The notes: generated by a model from the letters alone, not told the origin. A stretch of DNA of 64,000 nt from Gnetum montanum (GCA_015680685.1 MNCI01001992.1:294873-358872); one strand, 5' to 3'; numbered from the stretch's first letter, positions 34,481 through 47,353 are shown. Numbers and translations are program-made.

Positions 34481-36261
34481 CTACCCATATAAATATTCTA
34501 TGTAGGCTACCTAGTTTCTCAACTTTTTGTTTCACACTATTCTTTATACGTTTTCAATTTTCTTGAATATTTTGAAACTTATTTTATATATTTTACCTTG
34601 TTTATATTCCCTTATGTGTTGTTTTCTTATTTGTTTGTTCATCAAGAATCTTGCATTTTTTATATAGTTGCTACTACTACTGGAAGTTCATTTAATACTA
34701 TATTTATGTCTAGACTAATTGTTCATTAACTACATTTCATCTTTGGATTATGTCCTTAATTAATGAAGAATTAATTTTCTGATGATATCAAGCATTAATT
34801 CCACATCATCCACCCATTCCACTCAATTTTATGAGGTTCTTCATCATGAAAGCATGATGTCCTTCCATAATTGTAACTTAGAAAGAATCAATGACCTTGA
34901 TATTTAACAAACATAGAATGGATCAAGTGGAATGGACAAGGATGTCACTTCAAGAGGATTTATCACCTTCTATACCTGACTTCCTTCTTGAGTTCTATGG
35001 GTATTCTCATTAGTCTCTTACCACTCCTACTATTGCCAATAACAAGAAGCATGTCTTTGCATGGTGTGGTTTCTATGAAAACAAAAACATGGGAATTCAA
35101 GGGAACCTTAAATACAATAATGGGTTACAAGGACTAGTTATGGGGTTGGAAAGATATGTTACCCATGCCTAAAGGTACTCCTCTAACTAAGATCCTTTCT
35201 GTATTTTTACTTCTCTTTTCTTCTTTACTTGGAGTGGTGGTTGTTATTTGGGGATGTTCATGAACTCTTGTTGGCTGAACAATTAGAATATGACAATGTG
35301 AAGTACCTAGATGTGGATGGACTTGGTTCCAACCAAGGATGAGATGGTCTTAGATCATCTTATCTACAAGTTTCTCAAGGAATTCATGTGACTAGGATTT
35401 GAGACTCTCTTTCCAATCTCTCTCTCCCATCTTGCTACTCTTATCATTGACCACCTCACTATCTCCTATCATGGTTAATTAATGTGTCTATATTGGTATG
35501 TCATAATCCTTCAATGATCTCTCACATGGATTTAGTTTTTAACTTTCTTCAAACATTAATCATCCTTGGTTCCTATGGACTCCTCAGTATGAGGGCATGC
35601 AAGAGTATTAATGGCATGAATCTACATTGTAAAGAATCCATTTCATATCGTTTGGTCTTTTCAAGTTAAATTTCCTATATCTTAGTCCTTTTTGCAATTG
35701 ATCCCATCATTTCACCTTTGAACATCTAGTTTTACATCATTTTGGCATTCATATTTCATCCAATCCAATTCATTCTTCTTTTTTAATGAATTTAATACCC
35801 TCTTCCATGTTTTTCCATTCTTCTATGCTTTTCTAGTGTTCTTTGGGCTCTAGTTTTGTCCTCAAACACTTCCAAAAACTCTTGGTTTTTTAATTTTAAA
35901 AATTTTCTCAAATAGCTACATTAACACATCCCTATCGATGCATCTCCATTGATACAATAGAAAAATACAATAAATATGCTTGAAAACTTAGCCATTTTCT
36001 TTTTATTTTCCTTCAAATGGATTTTTTGGCATTTTTCAAAGCCTAGAAACCTTCCAAGTGCTCTAAATTTCAAATTGCTCATTTGATTTACCTTGTTCTT
36101 TGCTCCCCTAGCTATTAGAGGTAAGTTGTATGAAATTTTTTTTGAAATTTTTCTAACTTTCCAAGGGTTAAACTTAAAAATACTATTAAAATATTCAACA
36201 TAAATAGGGTTAAACCTCACTAACAAATTTTGATAGAAAATTATTAAAATAATGAACCTAC
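34481..36261 (+). other. P2 leader between pol and ORF3, first part
   Basis: A T-rich tract (about 34510-34680), a CACATCATCCACCCATTC block (about 34800-34818), and GAAAGATATGTTACCCATGC (about 35146-35165), all shared with P3 and P4. No intact gene; the 61-codon frame at 35484-35669 is unrecognised. The leader resumes after P3 at 44408. Confidence 0.5.
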
Positions 36262-37148
36262 TGATAAAACCAATTTTTGTTGTAATACGATATTGCATCT
36301 ATGATATCGTAGCAACAATGTTGTAATCCATGCTACATCATCATTGATGTGATGTCTCGAGATGTGTGCAACCCTGTAGATACAATACTTGGATGCACAA
36401 TCCAATAACCTTTTGATTTCAACCTTAGGTAGAATCTTGTAGTTTGTTTTCATAGCTTTAGAGATAGAGTGAATGCTGGCAGTGTGGTGTTTAAGAGTTG
36501 TATGGAATCTTTATTCGAGTGAAGTGTACTTGGGTATAGTTCATGTATAGAAATAAAGATTGAGATTGCTTTTCATCATTGTAGCATCCACTTAGTTTTG
36601 CTATTTTACATAGCATAGTTTTTACTATTTTCTTAGTTTAATCATTTACATTTTTAAGTACTTTATTTTACATGTCATTAGTAAAGTAGAATGAGTATGA
36701 TTGGTTTCAAGAACTAAGTGTAATCATTTGGTAATCTAAGTATTGTTATTACTTAGTTTGTCTAGTAGCATAATGGCTGGTAACCCAGTAATAATTACAT
36801 GAGCCAAAGGCACGTATGGTAGACTAGGACTAGATCAGATGCTCATCACTATAGGCTAGAGTAGATTTACATTACTGTCATTACTTAGGTTTAGATTTTT
36901 ATTATCAACTTTCATCATGTTCACAACTAGGAGTATTAAGATCCTAATAACATCAACTAATCATACACCTCACTAAGAGCTAAGCCATACACTTGGTACC
37001 TCACTAGGTCAAGGTGGAAAGACAATGAACACAAACTTAAACTTAATTACTAGCATAATAACATTACTCATCCATGGATTATGATCCAATTACATGTTGG
37101 CACTTGTGACTTGTATGGTAGAATGTTGTGATACTCCATCACTCATCA
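36262..37148 (+). repeat. P3 5' LTR (887 bp)
   Basis: Begins TGATAAAACCAATTTTTG and ends ATCACTCATCA. The U3 has CGATATTGCATCTATGATATCG (two GATAT units) at 36289-36310, one unit more than the 3' LTR. Confidence 0.88.
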
Positions 37149-37168
37149 TTGGCACCATCGCTAGGGAT
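37149..37168 (+). other. P3 primer binding site (tRNA-Asp type)
   Basis: TTGGCACCATCGCTAGGGAT follows the LTR. It is a close match to the tRNA-Asp-type site used by the other elements. Confidence 0.75.
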
Positions 37169-37349
37169 TGTATCAATTTATGCTTAGTAATTAATTTTAC
37201 AAAGTTTGTTATATCAAGAACTCTAATGTCAATCTTCATATCCTTAAAAAAAATTTAATAACACACACACTTAAGTAACCATCAAACTCATAACATAACT
37301 TCAACTAAAGAAAAGCTATCACATGTCAAAGAGATAAAAATAGGCAATG

Positions 37350-39290
37350 ATAGAATAAATGATAATGAAGACTAGAGTATGCCTATGTAGATAAGAATCT
37401 TATACTTTTATAGTGGTCCTTACTATCTAGATTTCACATTCATCTTTCACCAAGATGAATAGTTAAGATGGAGAGACCTATAGGGCAACATTTTTTTACC
37501 TTGAGAGCATTTAGCATCCATAATGCTTCAAACAACTTTAAGGATGATGAATCTAAGCCATGTGCAAGAAGGATATCATGTGACCAAACATATGACAAGA
37601 CCCTACCAGCCCATAGAAGCACAAGTGTGGAGAAATGCTGCTATGGAAACCAAACATGTGCACAAAAAGGGGAAGCATATTAACTCTCTTGTTTTCTTGG
37701 AAGAACTTGATGGTGATGCATTTGTAGTGGATAAACTTCTCTAGGATAATGAAGTCCATTCTAAAATTCCTATCATTTACTTAGAAGAACCTATCAATGT
37801 GCAATTACATTCATCCTTAGTAGAAACACCTAGAAGAGAAACAAAAGACTCTAAGTATAAGCAAGACTCAAGGCTAAGAGATTTTGCTAGATCACAAAGG
37901 AAAGAATACTAGAGTCATAGAAGGAGAACTAGCTAACATCGTTCTCCCACTACTTCATCTTCATCCTCACATTTATCGATGGACTTTGAATGAAAGGAAC
38001 AAAGGTACAAAGATCATGATAGGAAGAGATGATGGACTCATGATAGACATGAGTATCACCCAAGATATTATGATGAGAAAGATGAAGATTGTAAACCATG
38101 AAGAAATAGGGATAGACATGTAGATAAAGAGAGGCGTGAGAACCTAATGGGGCACCACACAATAGAGCATATGAACCCTATGAGCATGAAGAACTCCTAT
38201 TAGCAACTAGAAGCATCATAAATATAAGGGAAGCTATCTACATTCTACCTAGGCATGTAAGGGACAACTACATTAAGTGGCTAGACGTGAACAACATGTT
38301 GATATTTGAGGGTGGATAAAATGTCAATTCACAACACCACCTTCAAGAATTCCATGATGCCTACACCCTATAGAACATAGAGAGTAATTGGCAGAAACTT
38401 AAGTTGTTTCCTTGGACACTTATTAAAGAGATGGAAAATTGGTACAAATCATTCGAACTTGAATCAATTAGAGGATGGAGTACCATGGTTGAGATTTTCA
38501 ATGATAAATATCAAACCTACACTAGGATGTCTAATCTTAGAAAGAAAATCTAGGGTTGGAAGCAAGGGACCCTTGAATCCCTTGATGTGACAATGGGTAG
38601 ATACTATTCACTTTTGCATAGATGCCCAGGCCATGGATTTTCCCAAAGGGAGTAGCTTAGGCACATTGTTGATGGGCTATAAAATAAAACCAGAGAAATC
38701 CTAAGGGTTTATGCCCAAGGGAGACTATCTGAAATGATCATCCATTGCATTCAAAGATTCATTAATCAAGTGAAAAAGGAAGAATGTGAGCTAAAGAAGA
38801 GAAAACTAGTTGAAGAGTACAATAAAGATCCATCTATCAGAAAGAGAGATGTACTAGTATGTGATTAGCAAGAGGAAGAAAACTTGGAAGAGGTGATATA
38901 GAAAAAGACACTCCCTATTCAAAAATCCATTATTGATATATCAACCAAGGTAGAAAAGATGTGGGATTCAGTGGATAAAAAGTTCATCATAGTGTTGAAA
39001 ATTATGAAAGAAAGAATTGAGTAAGCCTTTGATAAAGGTAAGGAGAAAAAGAAGAAAATAGATCTCAGATCAAGAGGAAAGGTGGCTTCAGTGGTAGAAT
39101 GTTCAAATACAAGCTCAAATGAGAAGGAAGGATGTACTGTATGCTAGTATGAACACCCTAAGGGGTGCTACCCTATCATGGCACATTTCCAAGAAACAAG
39201 GGCATATGCATTGAATCCAAGATTCATCAAGAAGAAGATATCCAAACGGTTACCTTACTCTCTTAGTAACTATAAGAAAACCCTCTAATC
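37350..39290 (+). pseudogene. P3 gag
   Basis: FTFIFHQDE (about 37434-37460) marks the N-terminal block. A Ser/His/Arg/Asp-rich linker (about 37900-38200) is followed by the gag core in a shifted frame (about 38260-38760: ..LKLFPWTLIKEMENWYKS.. and RYYSLLHRCPGHGF-like text). A charged helical region ends in a knuckle-like segment at about 39135-39185. Frameshifts and stops break it. Confidence 0.65.
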
Positions 39291-39839
39291 AATCTATTAC
39301 CCTAGTGGAGCTTATCCATAGCCATAAGAGCAATACCATCAATAGTGGCAATAACCTCAATCATGGGCAATGCCACCACCATGACAACAATACCCATATT
39401 GGCAACCAAACCCTTATGGATACTATGTCCAATGTTTGATCTCTCTAGGAAATGTAATAGTTCAGACTCCTCAATACTATCCACTAGAGTACCATATACC
39501 AATACCTCCAAGGATGGATTCCAATCCCTACATATATCAACAAGTGAATGGTTCATTGAGTCAACCTCCTAACCCATTACTACTAGTGCCACCACTTGTC
39601 ATTTACAGGGAACTTCCATCACAACCTTAATAGGAGAATGCTACTAGTGTAGTGAATGTATAGATAGATGATCATACTAGAAACACTAAGGGAAAATCTA
39701 AGAAATTTCCTTTCTTCAAGGCAAGTCCAGAAAAGGCTAGTAGAATTAGGACTTCATTGAGACAAGTTTCTCCTATGAAAAATCCTCCTACTAACACCAT
39801 GCTTCCATAACAACTAAATTAAAACTTAAAACTATCATG

Positions 39840-40388
39840 CTAATAGATATAGTATTAGACTAGATTAAGGTAGGGACACTTCCTTGGAAAAGGTTGGATC
39901 TAGAAGTTCCTTTGATTTATTTACAAGTAGCTAAAAATTCACCATGCAAGGCTCTCATAAACTTAGGTTCTAGAGTAAATATGATATATCAAGAAACATG
40001 CAAGGCATGGAACCTACCACCCTTAAATAAGTGCAACATAAAATTAGAGCTTTCATATCAATCTATCATCATTCCTTTAGAACAAATAGAATATGTGATG
40101 ACCACTATCAATGGGTGGTCTTATCCAACAAACTTTTTGATGATTGATGTGAAGAATAATGACAAGGAATTTTATATCATAATGGTAAGATCATGGCTTA
40201 GCATAATAGATGCTAAGTTAGATATGAGAGATTTATCTGTAGAAATCTATAAGAAAGACACACAAGGAATCATACACATGCAAAGAATTCCATGCATTAC
40301 TAATGATAACAAAGGGTGGAGTTGTAGACCAAAACTTCAAAATGTCAACACAATCCTTATACCAGCCCACAATAGATGTGAGAAATAA
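39840..40388 (+). pseudogene. P3 aspartic protease
   Basis: A 164-codon open stretch from 39894 covers PLIYLQVAKNSPCK, the active-site segment ALINLGSRV (Asp changed to Asn), AWNLPPLNKCNIKLEL, EYVMTTINGWSYPTNF and FYIIMVRSWLSIIDAKLDM. The WNLPP Trp is kept (site CATGG, not CTGG). It is the last pol domain in P3. Confidence 0.8.
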
Positions 40389-42270
40389 GTGTGTGAACAA
40401 AAAGAAACATGGATCACTAAACCAAAATAAACCTAGTGGCCAAATTTGAGAAGCTAAAATTATCTAAAATATGCATGGAAACATCTGACCCACTTATTGA
40501 AACCAACAGATAGAGGAAATAGGAACTTAAAATTTGAATTTAAGAATAAACAAGAGAATATAGTTGGACCTTTTGAGATAAAAAGACCATCTAGTCCAAT
40601 GGGACATATATCCTTAGATGATTAGAATTCAATTATCATCAATATTGCATGGGATGATAACTGAAAAATTGAGTCACTAAGGATGGTAACTGAGAAAGCT
40701 AGAGTGTATGATTTAGGGGATCTAGGATCTATTTTCCAAATACTCATCCATGAGTTCAATTATTAAGGAGGTGCCTTATCTTGACTTAGGAATTAATAAG
40801 TGATTTTTAACTTTTTTTTGTTTTCTAATTTTTATGGTTTATAATTTTTGTTATACCTTTTTCATTTCTTAATAATTTTTCGCATTCTTTGATATCTTCT
40901 CATTCTTTTATACTTTTTCAATTCTTAATCCGTTTTCCATTCTTTGACATTTTTAGATTCTTTTTATGCTTTTATTATTCTTTCTATTTTTGCAACTTTT
41001 ACTATCTTTTACAATGTTACTATACTTTGTCATCATTTCACTTGTACATATTTTTGTCAACTATTAATAAAATCCAATAAATAGAGCAAGATGTAGTTCC
41101 AATAAGGTAAATATTTCTGTATGTTATCAAATCATAAGGGACTAATTACCTCTACAATGAGATCACAACATCCATCCACCCATTCCAATAATAAGAGGTT
41201 CTTAACATGGCCATAATGATATTATTCTCATAATAAAACTAAGAATAAACTTATGATCATTATGCCTAGATAAAAGAGTGAAGAACCAAGTGGGAATGCA
41301 AAGGGTGTGACATCAAGGAGATTCATGGATTCTATTGGATTACTATTATGAATTCTATCCTATTATTATGGATGTATTATATTCTTGTAGATCTACCAAA
41401 AATGAGAGTAAGAGTACAATAAGTGCTACCTTACCATGTTACTAAAAAGACATGTTACTCATGCTTGAAGGTAGTCCTTTAGTAAGGTTGACACACGTAA
41501 AAATAAAACCCATGCACACGAATAAATTTCTGGGGGTTCCACTAGAAAGACATGTTACCCACACTTGAAGGTAGGTAGCTTCTTTGGAATCTAAAATATA
41601 TATAAAAATAATAAAAAGAGCAATGAATAAACTCCTCCTTTGGGCAATATGCCAAGTGATAATGCTCCTTGCAACAATGATAGTCTTATGATAGTGATCA
41701 TTACAGATAAAAAATGTGATGTCATTGAAAAGTGGTTTGGACTTGGTTTGAATCTTGAAAAAAAGGATAATGATTACTTTAACCATTGATTACACACCAG
41801 GATTCATTATACCTATGGTAAGATACCTCATGTCTTGATTTCAATAATCCCTTCTATAGTCCATCTCACCTCACTATATATTTAATCATAACTTTATGGT
41901 TTTTCATAATATAGCATTATTTTCCAAATCTAGCAATACTAACATGTGTGTTATGCTAGACATATGTGTCTTACATTTAACTCCTTAAGTGCGTAAGGAC
42001 ACTTTTAGGCATGGTTATACAAGGGCACTAAGGGTTGGAGCTTGGTTTGGGGAGGACCCACTTGTATAACTCTTGTATTTCATACTTAGCAAGCAATTCC
42101 ACATCATCTCGTGGCTTCCAAAATCATCAAAAATCTAATAAATACTTCCCTTAATTTGAAAAATTTGTTCATATACTATAACCCTTCATCCATCTTCTAT
42201 ACACTCAATAAACTTCCATCTCCTGAGATTCCTTCTTTATGGACTTTAAATGCCTAATTCTTAAAATTTG
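40389..42270 (+). other. P3 post-protease junction and leader
   Basis: After about 350 bp of unplaced sequence comes the T-rich spacer (about 40808-41050), then blocks shared with P4: AACATCCATCCACCCATTCC (41167-41186), AGGGTGTGACATCAAGGAG (41300-41318), a duplicated GAAAGACATGTTACYCA block (41450-41465 and 41545-41560), an open small frame (about 41625-41789) and GGTTATACAAGGGCACTA (42022-42039) with GGGGAGGACCCACTTG (42050-42065). Confidence 0.5.
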
Positions 42271-42278
42271 AGCATTAT

Positions 42279-43340
42279 GGCTACTCCAAAACCTCGTGGA
42301 AAAGCTTACTATCTTCCAATAATTATATTTGACTCACTTTTTCCAAGAAAAATTGATGAAAAATTTGATATTTTTAGTGTTTATGTCTTAGCTATGAAGT
42401 CATATCTATGATGTTGCACATACAAAAATAGTATATATATGTGTGAGAGTTAGTGAAAATTTTGACTTCTTGATTTTGCAACAAGAGAGTTTTTGCGATT
42501 GTTTTCAAAGTTCTTGTACACTAGTTTCTAAAGGCCATAACTTTGCCCTTGTAGCTCCAATGTTCAAAATTCTTGAACCTTGTTGATCCCAAAGTGCTCA
42601 ACTTAGTCATGGGGGATGCATTGCATGATACAATTGAAAATTTAAGCAAAAAAGTCATAGCATCCAAAAGATTCCATAAATGGTAAGCATAAGAGATAAT
42701 GAGAATGTTATACTTAATTAATTAAACTTAGGCTAGAAAAATCTAGTTAAAACTCCTATTAGACCATACTAACTAGTTTGAGCCATAATAAGTACAAAGC
42801 ACTAAGCCTAAGGAGAGGTACAAATTCCACAAGCACTTCAATAAAGAAAACACCTCACACCATCACCGAAATGCCTCCAGTCCATCCAAGAAAAATTGAT
42901 CATGTCCATGGTCATTGTGGAACTAGATTTTTGTCTCTTTATGGAATTTTCTCCATAGGAATGAAGATGAAACTCCAAGCGTATCCCCTATGACCCACAC
43001 TAACCAATAGTGGTGAATGGTACTTAAGAGAAATGTACCAATTCTAGCAAAATAAGTAGGTTAATGCAATAATAAGAATTGAAGGATTCTCCATGCCATA
43101 CTTAGTAAAGGTAATTGCTAAGGCCCTCAACATTTCAAATGAAGGAGCAAATGTGACATATATTTCAAGTAGGTCAAACACTGATGTTGAGAAACTATGG
43201 TTGTAGAGGGAATATGGAAAAGAAGACAAGGATAGAAGAGGAAAAACTTTAGGCACTCCTTAACAAATATCAATTTCAAAAGCATAATGATATAGGGAAG
43301 AAGTTAATGGAAGAGCCACCACCACTTGGAACATGATCTA
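42279..43340 (+). pseudogene. P3 ORF3 remnant
   Basis: Starts MATPKPRGK at 42279, like the MAPK starts of P2 and P4. Pieces related to P2 ORF3 follow: HNKY.AL (about 42785), NSGEWY (about 43010) against NGEWYM in P2. The 3' end reads LNKYQFQK then MEEPPPLGT (about 43258-43336), the Pro-rich tail also seen in P4 and F1. The middle coiled-coil region and the PWD-P-LAHIG block are largely missing. Function unknown. Confidence 0.5.
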
Positions 43341-43524
43341 CATCAAGCTACATCAAATTTTATTTATTTATTTATTTTTGTCATGTAATTGTGTCATTTT
43401 GTATAACATCATTAAAACATTCCAAGTCATGTAAATAGTTAGCTAGTAATGTCAAGTTAAATCTACATCCTAATTTTGTAAGGGCCTCTATTCTCATTTT
43501 ATTTTAACTCAAGAACAAGTTTCC

Positions 43525-43541
43525 AGTTAGTTGTGAAGGTA
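43525..43541 (+). other. P3 polypurine tract
   Basis: AGTTAGTTGTGAAGGTA directly precedes the 3' LTR; P2 has AATTGTGGAGGTA at the same place. It differs from the GTCATGGGG type of M1, E1 and P4. Confidence 0.55.
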
Positions 43542-44402
43542 TGATAAAATCAATTTTTGTTGTAATAAGATATCGTAGCAATGATGTTGTAGACTACACC
43601 ATCATTGATGTGATGTCTCTAGATATGTGTAGCCCTATAAATACAACACTTGGATGCACAATCCAACAACCTTTTGATTCCAACCTTAGGTAGACTCTTG
43701 TAATTTTTATTCGTAGCCTTAGCAATAGAGTGATGCCTATAGTATGGTGTTTAGCATCTATATAGAATCTTTATTTGAATGAAGTGTACTTTGCCATAGT
43801 TCATGTTGGAAAATAAAGATTGAGATTTCTTTTCATCATTGTAGCATCCACTTAGTTTTACTATTTTACTTAGCATAGTTTTTATTATTTTTTTAGTTCA
43901 ATCATTTACATTTCATAGTACTTTATTCTACATGTCTTTGGTTAAGTGGAATGAGTATGACTAGTTTTGAGCACTAAGTGTAATCGTTTGGTAATCCTAG
44001 TAGTATTATTACTTAGTTTTTCCAGTAGCATAACGCTTGGTAAACCAGGAATGGTTACATGAGCCTAAGGCATGTACGGTAGACCATGACCAAATTCTCA
44101 TTGCTATAGGCTAGAGTAGATTTACATTATTGTCATTACTTAGAATTAGATTTTTATTCTAAACTTTCATCATGTTCACAACTAGGAGTATTAAGGGCCT
44201 AACAACATCAACTAATCATACACCTCACTAAGAGCTAAGCCATACACTTGTACCTCACTAGCTTGAGGTGGGAAGGTAGTGAACATGAACTTAAACTTAG
44301 TTACTAGCATAATAACATTGTCCATCCATGGATTACAATATGGTTGTGCATTAGCACTCATGACTTGTATGGTAGAGTGTTGGGATACTTCATCACTCAT
44401 CA
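43542..44402 (+). repeat. P3 3' LTR (861 bp)
   Basis: Starts TGATAAAATCAATTTTTG and ends ATCACTCATCA. U3 has a single AGATATCG unit at 43568. TATA-like CCCTATAAATACAAC at about 43632-43646. Confidence 0.88.
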
Positions 44403-44407
44403 CCTAC

Positions 44408-44516
44408 CAAGATCACAAACAAACTTAATTATAAGCTAATAGAATAAGAAAGCTATCAAAGGAACTATGGGTTATAAACTAGAAATGCTAATTTAGGGTT
44501 ATGTTTGTGATCGTAG
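44408..44516 (+). other. P2 leader, second part, with possible splice acceptor before ORF3
   Basis: GTTATGTTTGTGATCGTAG ends exactly at the ORF3 ATG (44517). P4 has TCTTTGTGTGATTATAG exactly before its ORF3 ATG (56365). A T/G-rich stretch ending in YAG or TAG before the start codon fits a 3' splice site. Confidence 0.4.
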
Positions 44517-47353
44517 ATGGCACCAAAGAAGGAAGCACCAGCAGGAGAACCTTTCTAGCCTAGGGAGAATTGGCATGAAGAGGAAGGAGATAACAACAAC
44601 AACCACAGTAGTTGTAAGAAAAAGAAACTGAAGTAATGTATGCAATGGAACCTCTTCAAGAGGAGTGTGAAGTGGAACCTATTCAGTAGATTCCCATCAC
44701 ATAGACCTACCAATGTAGGAAAGATGAAGCTCCAAGGCCAATGCCTAACTTAAAAGTTATACTAATGGAGGCCTACCTAGAAAGAATTAGAACCAACAAG
44801 GTTCAGAGTTTAGTTCTCCAAGAATTAAACTTTGGATCCTTCTTGGAGTTGGCACCAAAGGAAGTCCACACACAATTACAAATGTCTTCCATGTGGTCCA
44901 TTATTTTCTCTAATGGAGAATGGTACATGGGGAATACCTACCTATTTTGAATCAATTCACAAGTAGGCATGTTAGTCAAAATCAAAGATATCATAGTCTC
45001 CTACTTGATTGAGGCCATTGGTTTACCTAACTTTGGGAAAACATTACCAGAAATTTTGATTCATGTAGATTCATAAGGTAAGAAAGAGTGGGTCTAGCAT
45101 TGTTATGGAATGGACCATAATGAGTACAATGCACTCAAAAAGGTAGAGTGTATCTATTTTAAAATCATGACCTATCACCTAAATCCCATGGTGAGGCTAA
45201 GTAAGGTCATAGCCTTCTCGACTCGTGAATGTGCTACGATAAGTAGAAAGTTTCTCATCAACCTTTCACAACTTATCTATCTAGAGTTAGAGAAGTAATT
45301 CAAAGAGAATGAAAAAGAAAAGAAAACACTCTCATTTCCATGCTTAATTCAAAAAATATGTTGAAGGGAAGGCATAGCACACTATGCCAATGATATGGTT
45401 TGTCATGCTCTTACTACATCTTGATAGGAGATTATGAAGAATAAGGAAGTAGTGAATCTACAGGAAGAGGAAAGGCCACCACCATCACTTACAAGAGAAA
45501 CCATGCTAGAGGTTCTTATAGTTGCACAAATGCATCAAAAAGTCTATGAGTAGAAGTTATAGTAGTAGCAAGGCTTGACAGGTGATGGGAAATCATCCAT
45601 TTACCATATAGTCTTAAGGCATCTTAATAAGGTCACAAGGACCATTAGTTAGCTAGAGGAAACTATCCCGATATTCTAAACATAAAGAAATTAGATGTCT
45701 AGAAGAAAAAATCCTAGTGCTTGAAAAGTTATGATGTTCATTCTTGGACAAGAATTCCATAAAATTTCTAAAAATACCACATATTTATTGGTCTTCCTAG
45801 AGAAAGATGAGGCAACTATTTTAGTGATGTAGCACCAAAGATAGGAGACAATGGTGGAGGTGGTGGCTACTAGGATAGCAAAGGTCCTAAATGATTCTAT
45901 GGAATCTATGCTAGAGATTTCCATGATGGTTGATATTTAAACATCCACAAGAGTGGGAAGTGATCAATTAAGGGTGGCCCAACACAAAGAATTGTTGGAA
46001 CAATTAGTGGGATCCAGGCAACTACTTCTGGAGATCTTTAATCTTCTGGATGAAATTAAAATAACCTAGTTTGAGATGGTTGAGATAAAGGATAATATCA
46101 TCATTTCTAATGCCGAAATATAGGTAGCCACCATTGAGAACCAATGGCTAGCTATTGAGGCTGTGGAGTTATAAGCTTGTCTCTCTAACCCCACCATTCC
46201 CAACGCAAAACTCACAAGGGATGAAGCTTTTTAATAGCTTCAGCATAGAATCAAAGAGGTTGAGAACACAAAGGAGATGATGATCTTTGACATGTCCTTG
46301 TTAGAAGCCATGGCCTTCAACACTAATAAGGATTTTTCACAAGTTCATAAGGAGAACTTCGTCCTCACCAAAGATCTTCATCACTTGTGAAATGTTGAAC
46401 AACAAATGGACTAGATGGTTATATTTGTCTGACAATAGCAAGAGTGGCTAGCTAAGGTGAATCTTGATCTAAGAAGGTTGGTAGTAGAGAATAGGAATCT
46501 ATCAATGGAGAAAGTTTGAGCACTTTGTCAGAAAATGACCATCAAGGTAGTTGTTGGGAAGAATGAGGCCCTAAAATTTGAGTGAGTCAAAAATCATTAT
46601 AGGAACTACGTTGGACTCCTCAAGGAGGTAATTGAAAAATAGAAATAATTGGCCAACACAAAGATGAATGAGATCCTCTAGTAACTCTAGCAAAGAGGTG
46701 ACGTGTGGTAACCAATCTTTGATGGCTTCAATAAGTATAACTAAGTAGAAATATACCTTAATGAGTAGAAAATCAAGGAGATGATGAAGTATATAAAGCT
46801 TGCTAACCTCTGTTATGTAAGATTGGCTATGTTGGAAATAGGGAGGTCAAGGACCACATTATAGAAGTAGGTGATCAATTCCTACCTCTTGTATGAGGTA
46901 GAATTCAAGCATCACAAGGAGAACAAGAAACAATTAGAGATAGCTAACATAGTGCTTGAATTTCTTAGGAGAAAATTCACTGATCAATGATCTATTATTG
47001 AGAACTTGGCCAGAAGAATGAATAACTACCATGAACTACAAAACCTCATAAAGATGTTTGACATTGAACCTAAACAATTCATAGCATGGTTTTTTAATGC
47101 CAAGGAGTTGTTCCTTGCAATGTTGTGCCCATGGGATATACCTACACTAGCCCACATCGGTGAAGCCACATCAACTGCTTATGATCCATATGGCAAAGAG
47201 AAGAAAATGAAAGTACTACTATATGCTTTTAGACTCTTTCCAATAGCAACATTAGTAGTAGAAAATCCTTAGTCAACTTCAAAGCTACAAGCCCCAGAAC
47301 CTAGTGAAGGACCTTCAGTGTCAAAGAAGCCTCCACCGCCAGTCACTGTTTGA
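44517..47353 (+). pseudogene. P2 ORF3, long coiled-coil protein of unknown function
   Basis: Begins MAPKKEAPAGEP at 44517, shifts frame near 44580, then holds one frame from about 44640 to 47353 (about 900 codons) with some 40 stops but no further shift. Segments: MPNLKVILMEAYLERIR (44741), NGEWYM, MDHNEYNALKK (45110), a long Leu/Glu/Lys/Asn-rich part likely to form coiled coils (46000-47000, e.g. DLRRLVVENRNLSMEKV), then a compact C-terminal block AWFFNAKELFLAML, CPWDIPTLAHIGEA, KEKKMKVLL (47080-47230) and a Pro-rich tail ending KKPPPPVTV. No signal peptide or membrane helix is evident. I know no family with this block. It occupies the env-like position of Athila elements. Confidence 0.7.

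Larger units (their letters stand above)
36262..44402 (+). mobile_element. P3: complete non-autonomous Athila-like element lacking RT, RNaseH and IN
   Basis: LTRs at 36262-37148 and 43542-44402, primer site, polypurine-like tract, and a perfect 5-bp duplication CCTAC (36257-36261 and 44403-44407). The interior has gag, protease, a short post-protease stretch, then directly the T-rich spacer, leader and an ORF3 remnant. There is no RT, RNaseH or integrase motif between 40388 and 42270. It inserted into the P2 leader and is therefore younger than P2. Confidence 0.9.

Noticed and set aside
37468-37759. Four overlapping 60-73 codon frames on both strands
   Set aside because: They fall within the decayed P3 gag; at most the plus-strand pieces are parts of gag.
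44212-44403. A 63-codon minus-strand frame
   Set aside because: It lies antisense in the P3 3' LTR and ends with the LTR.
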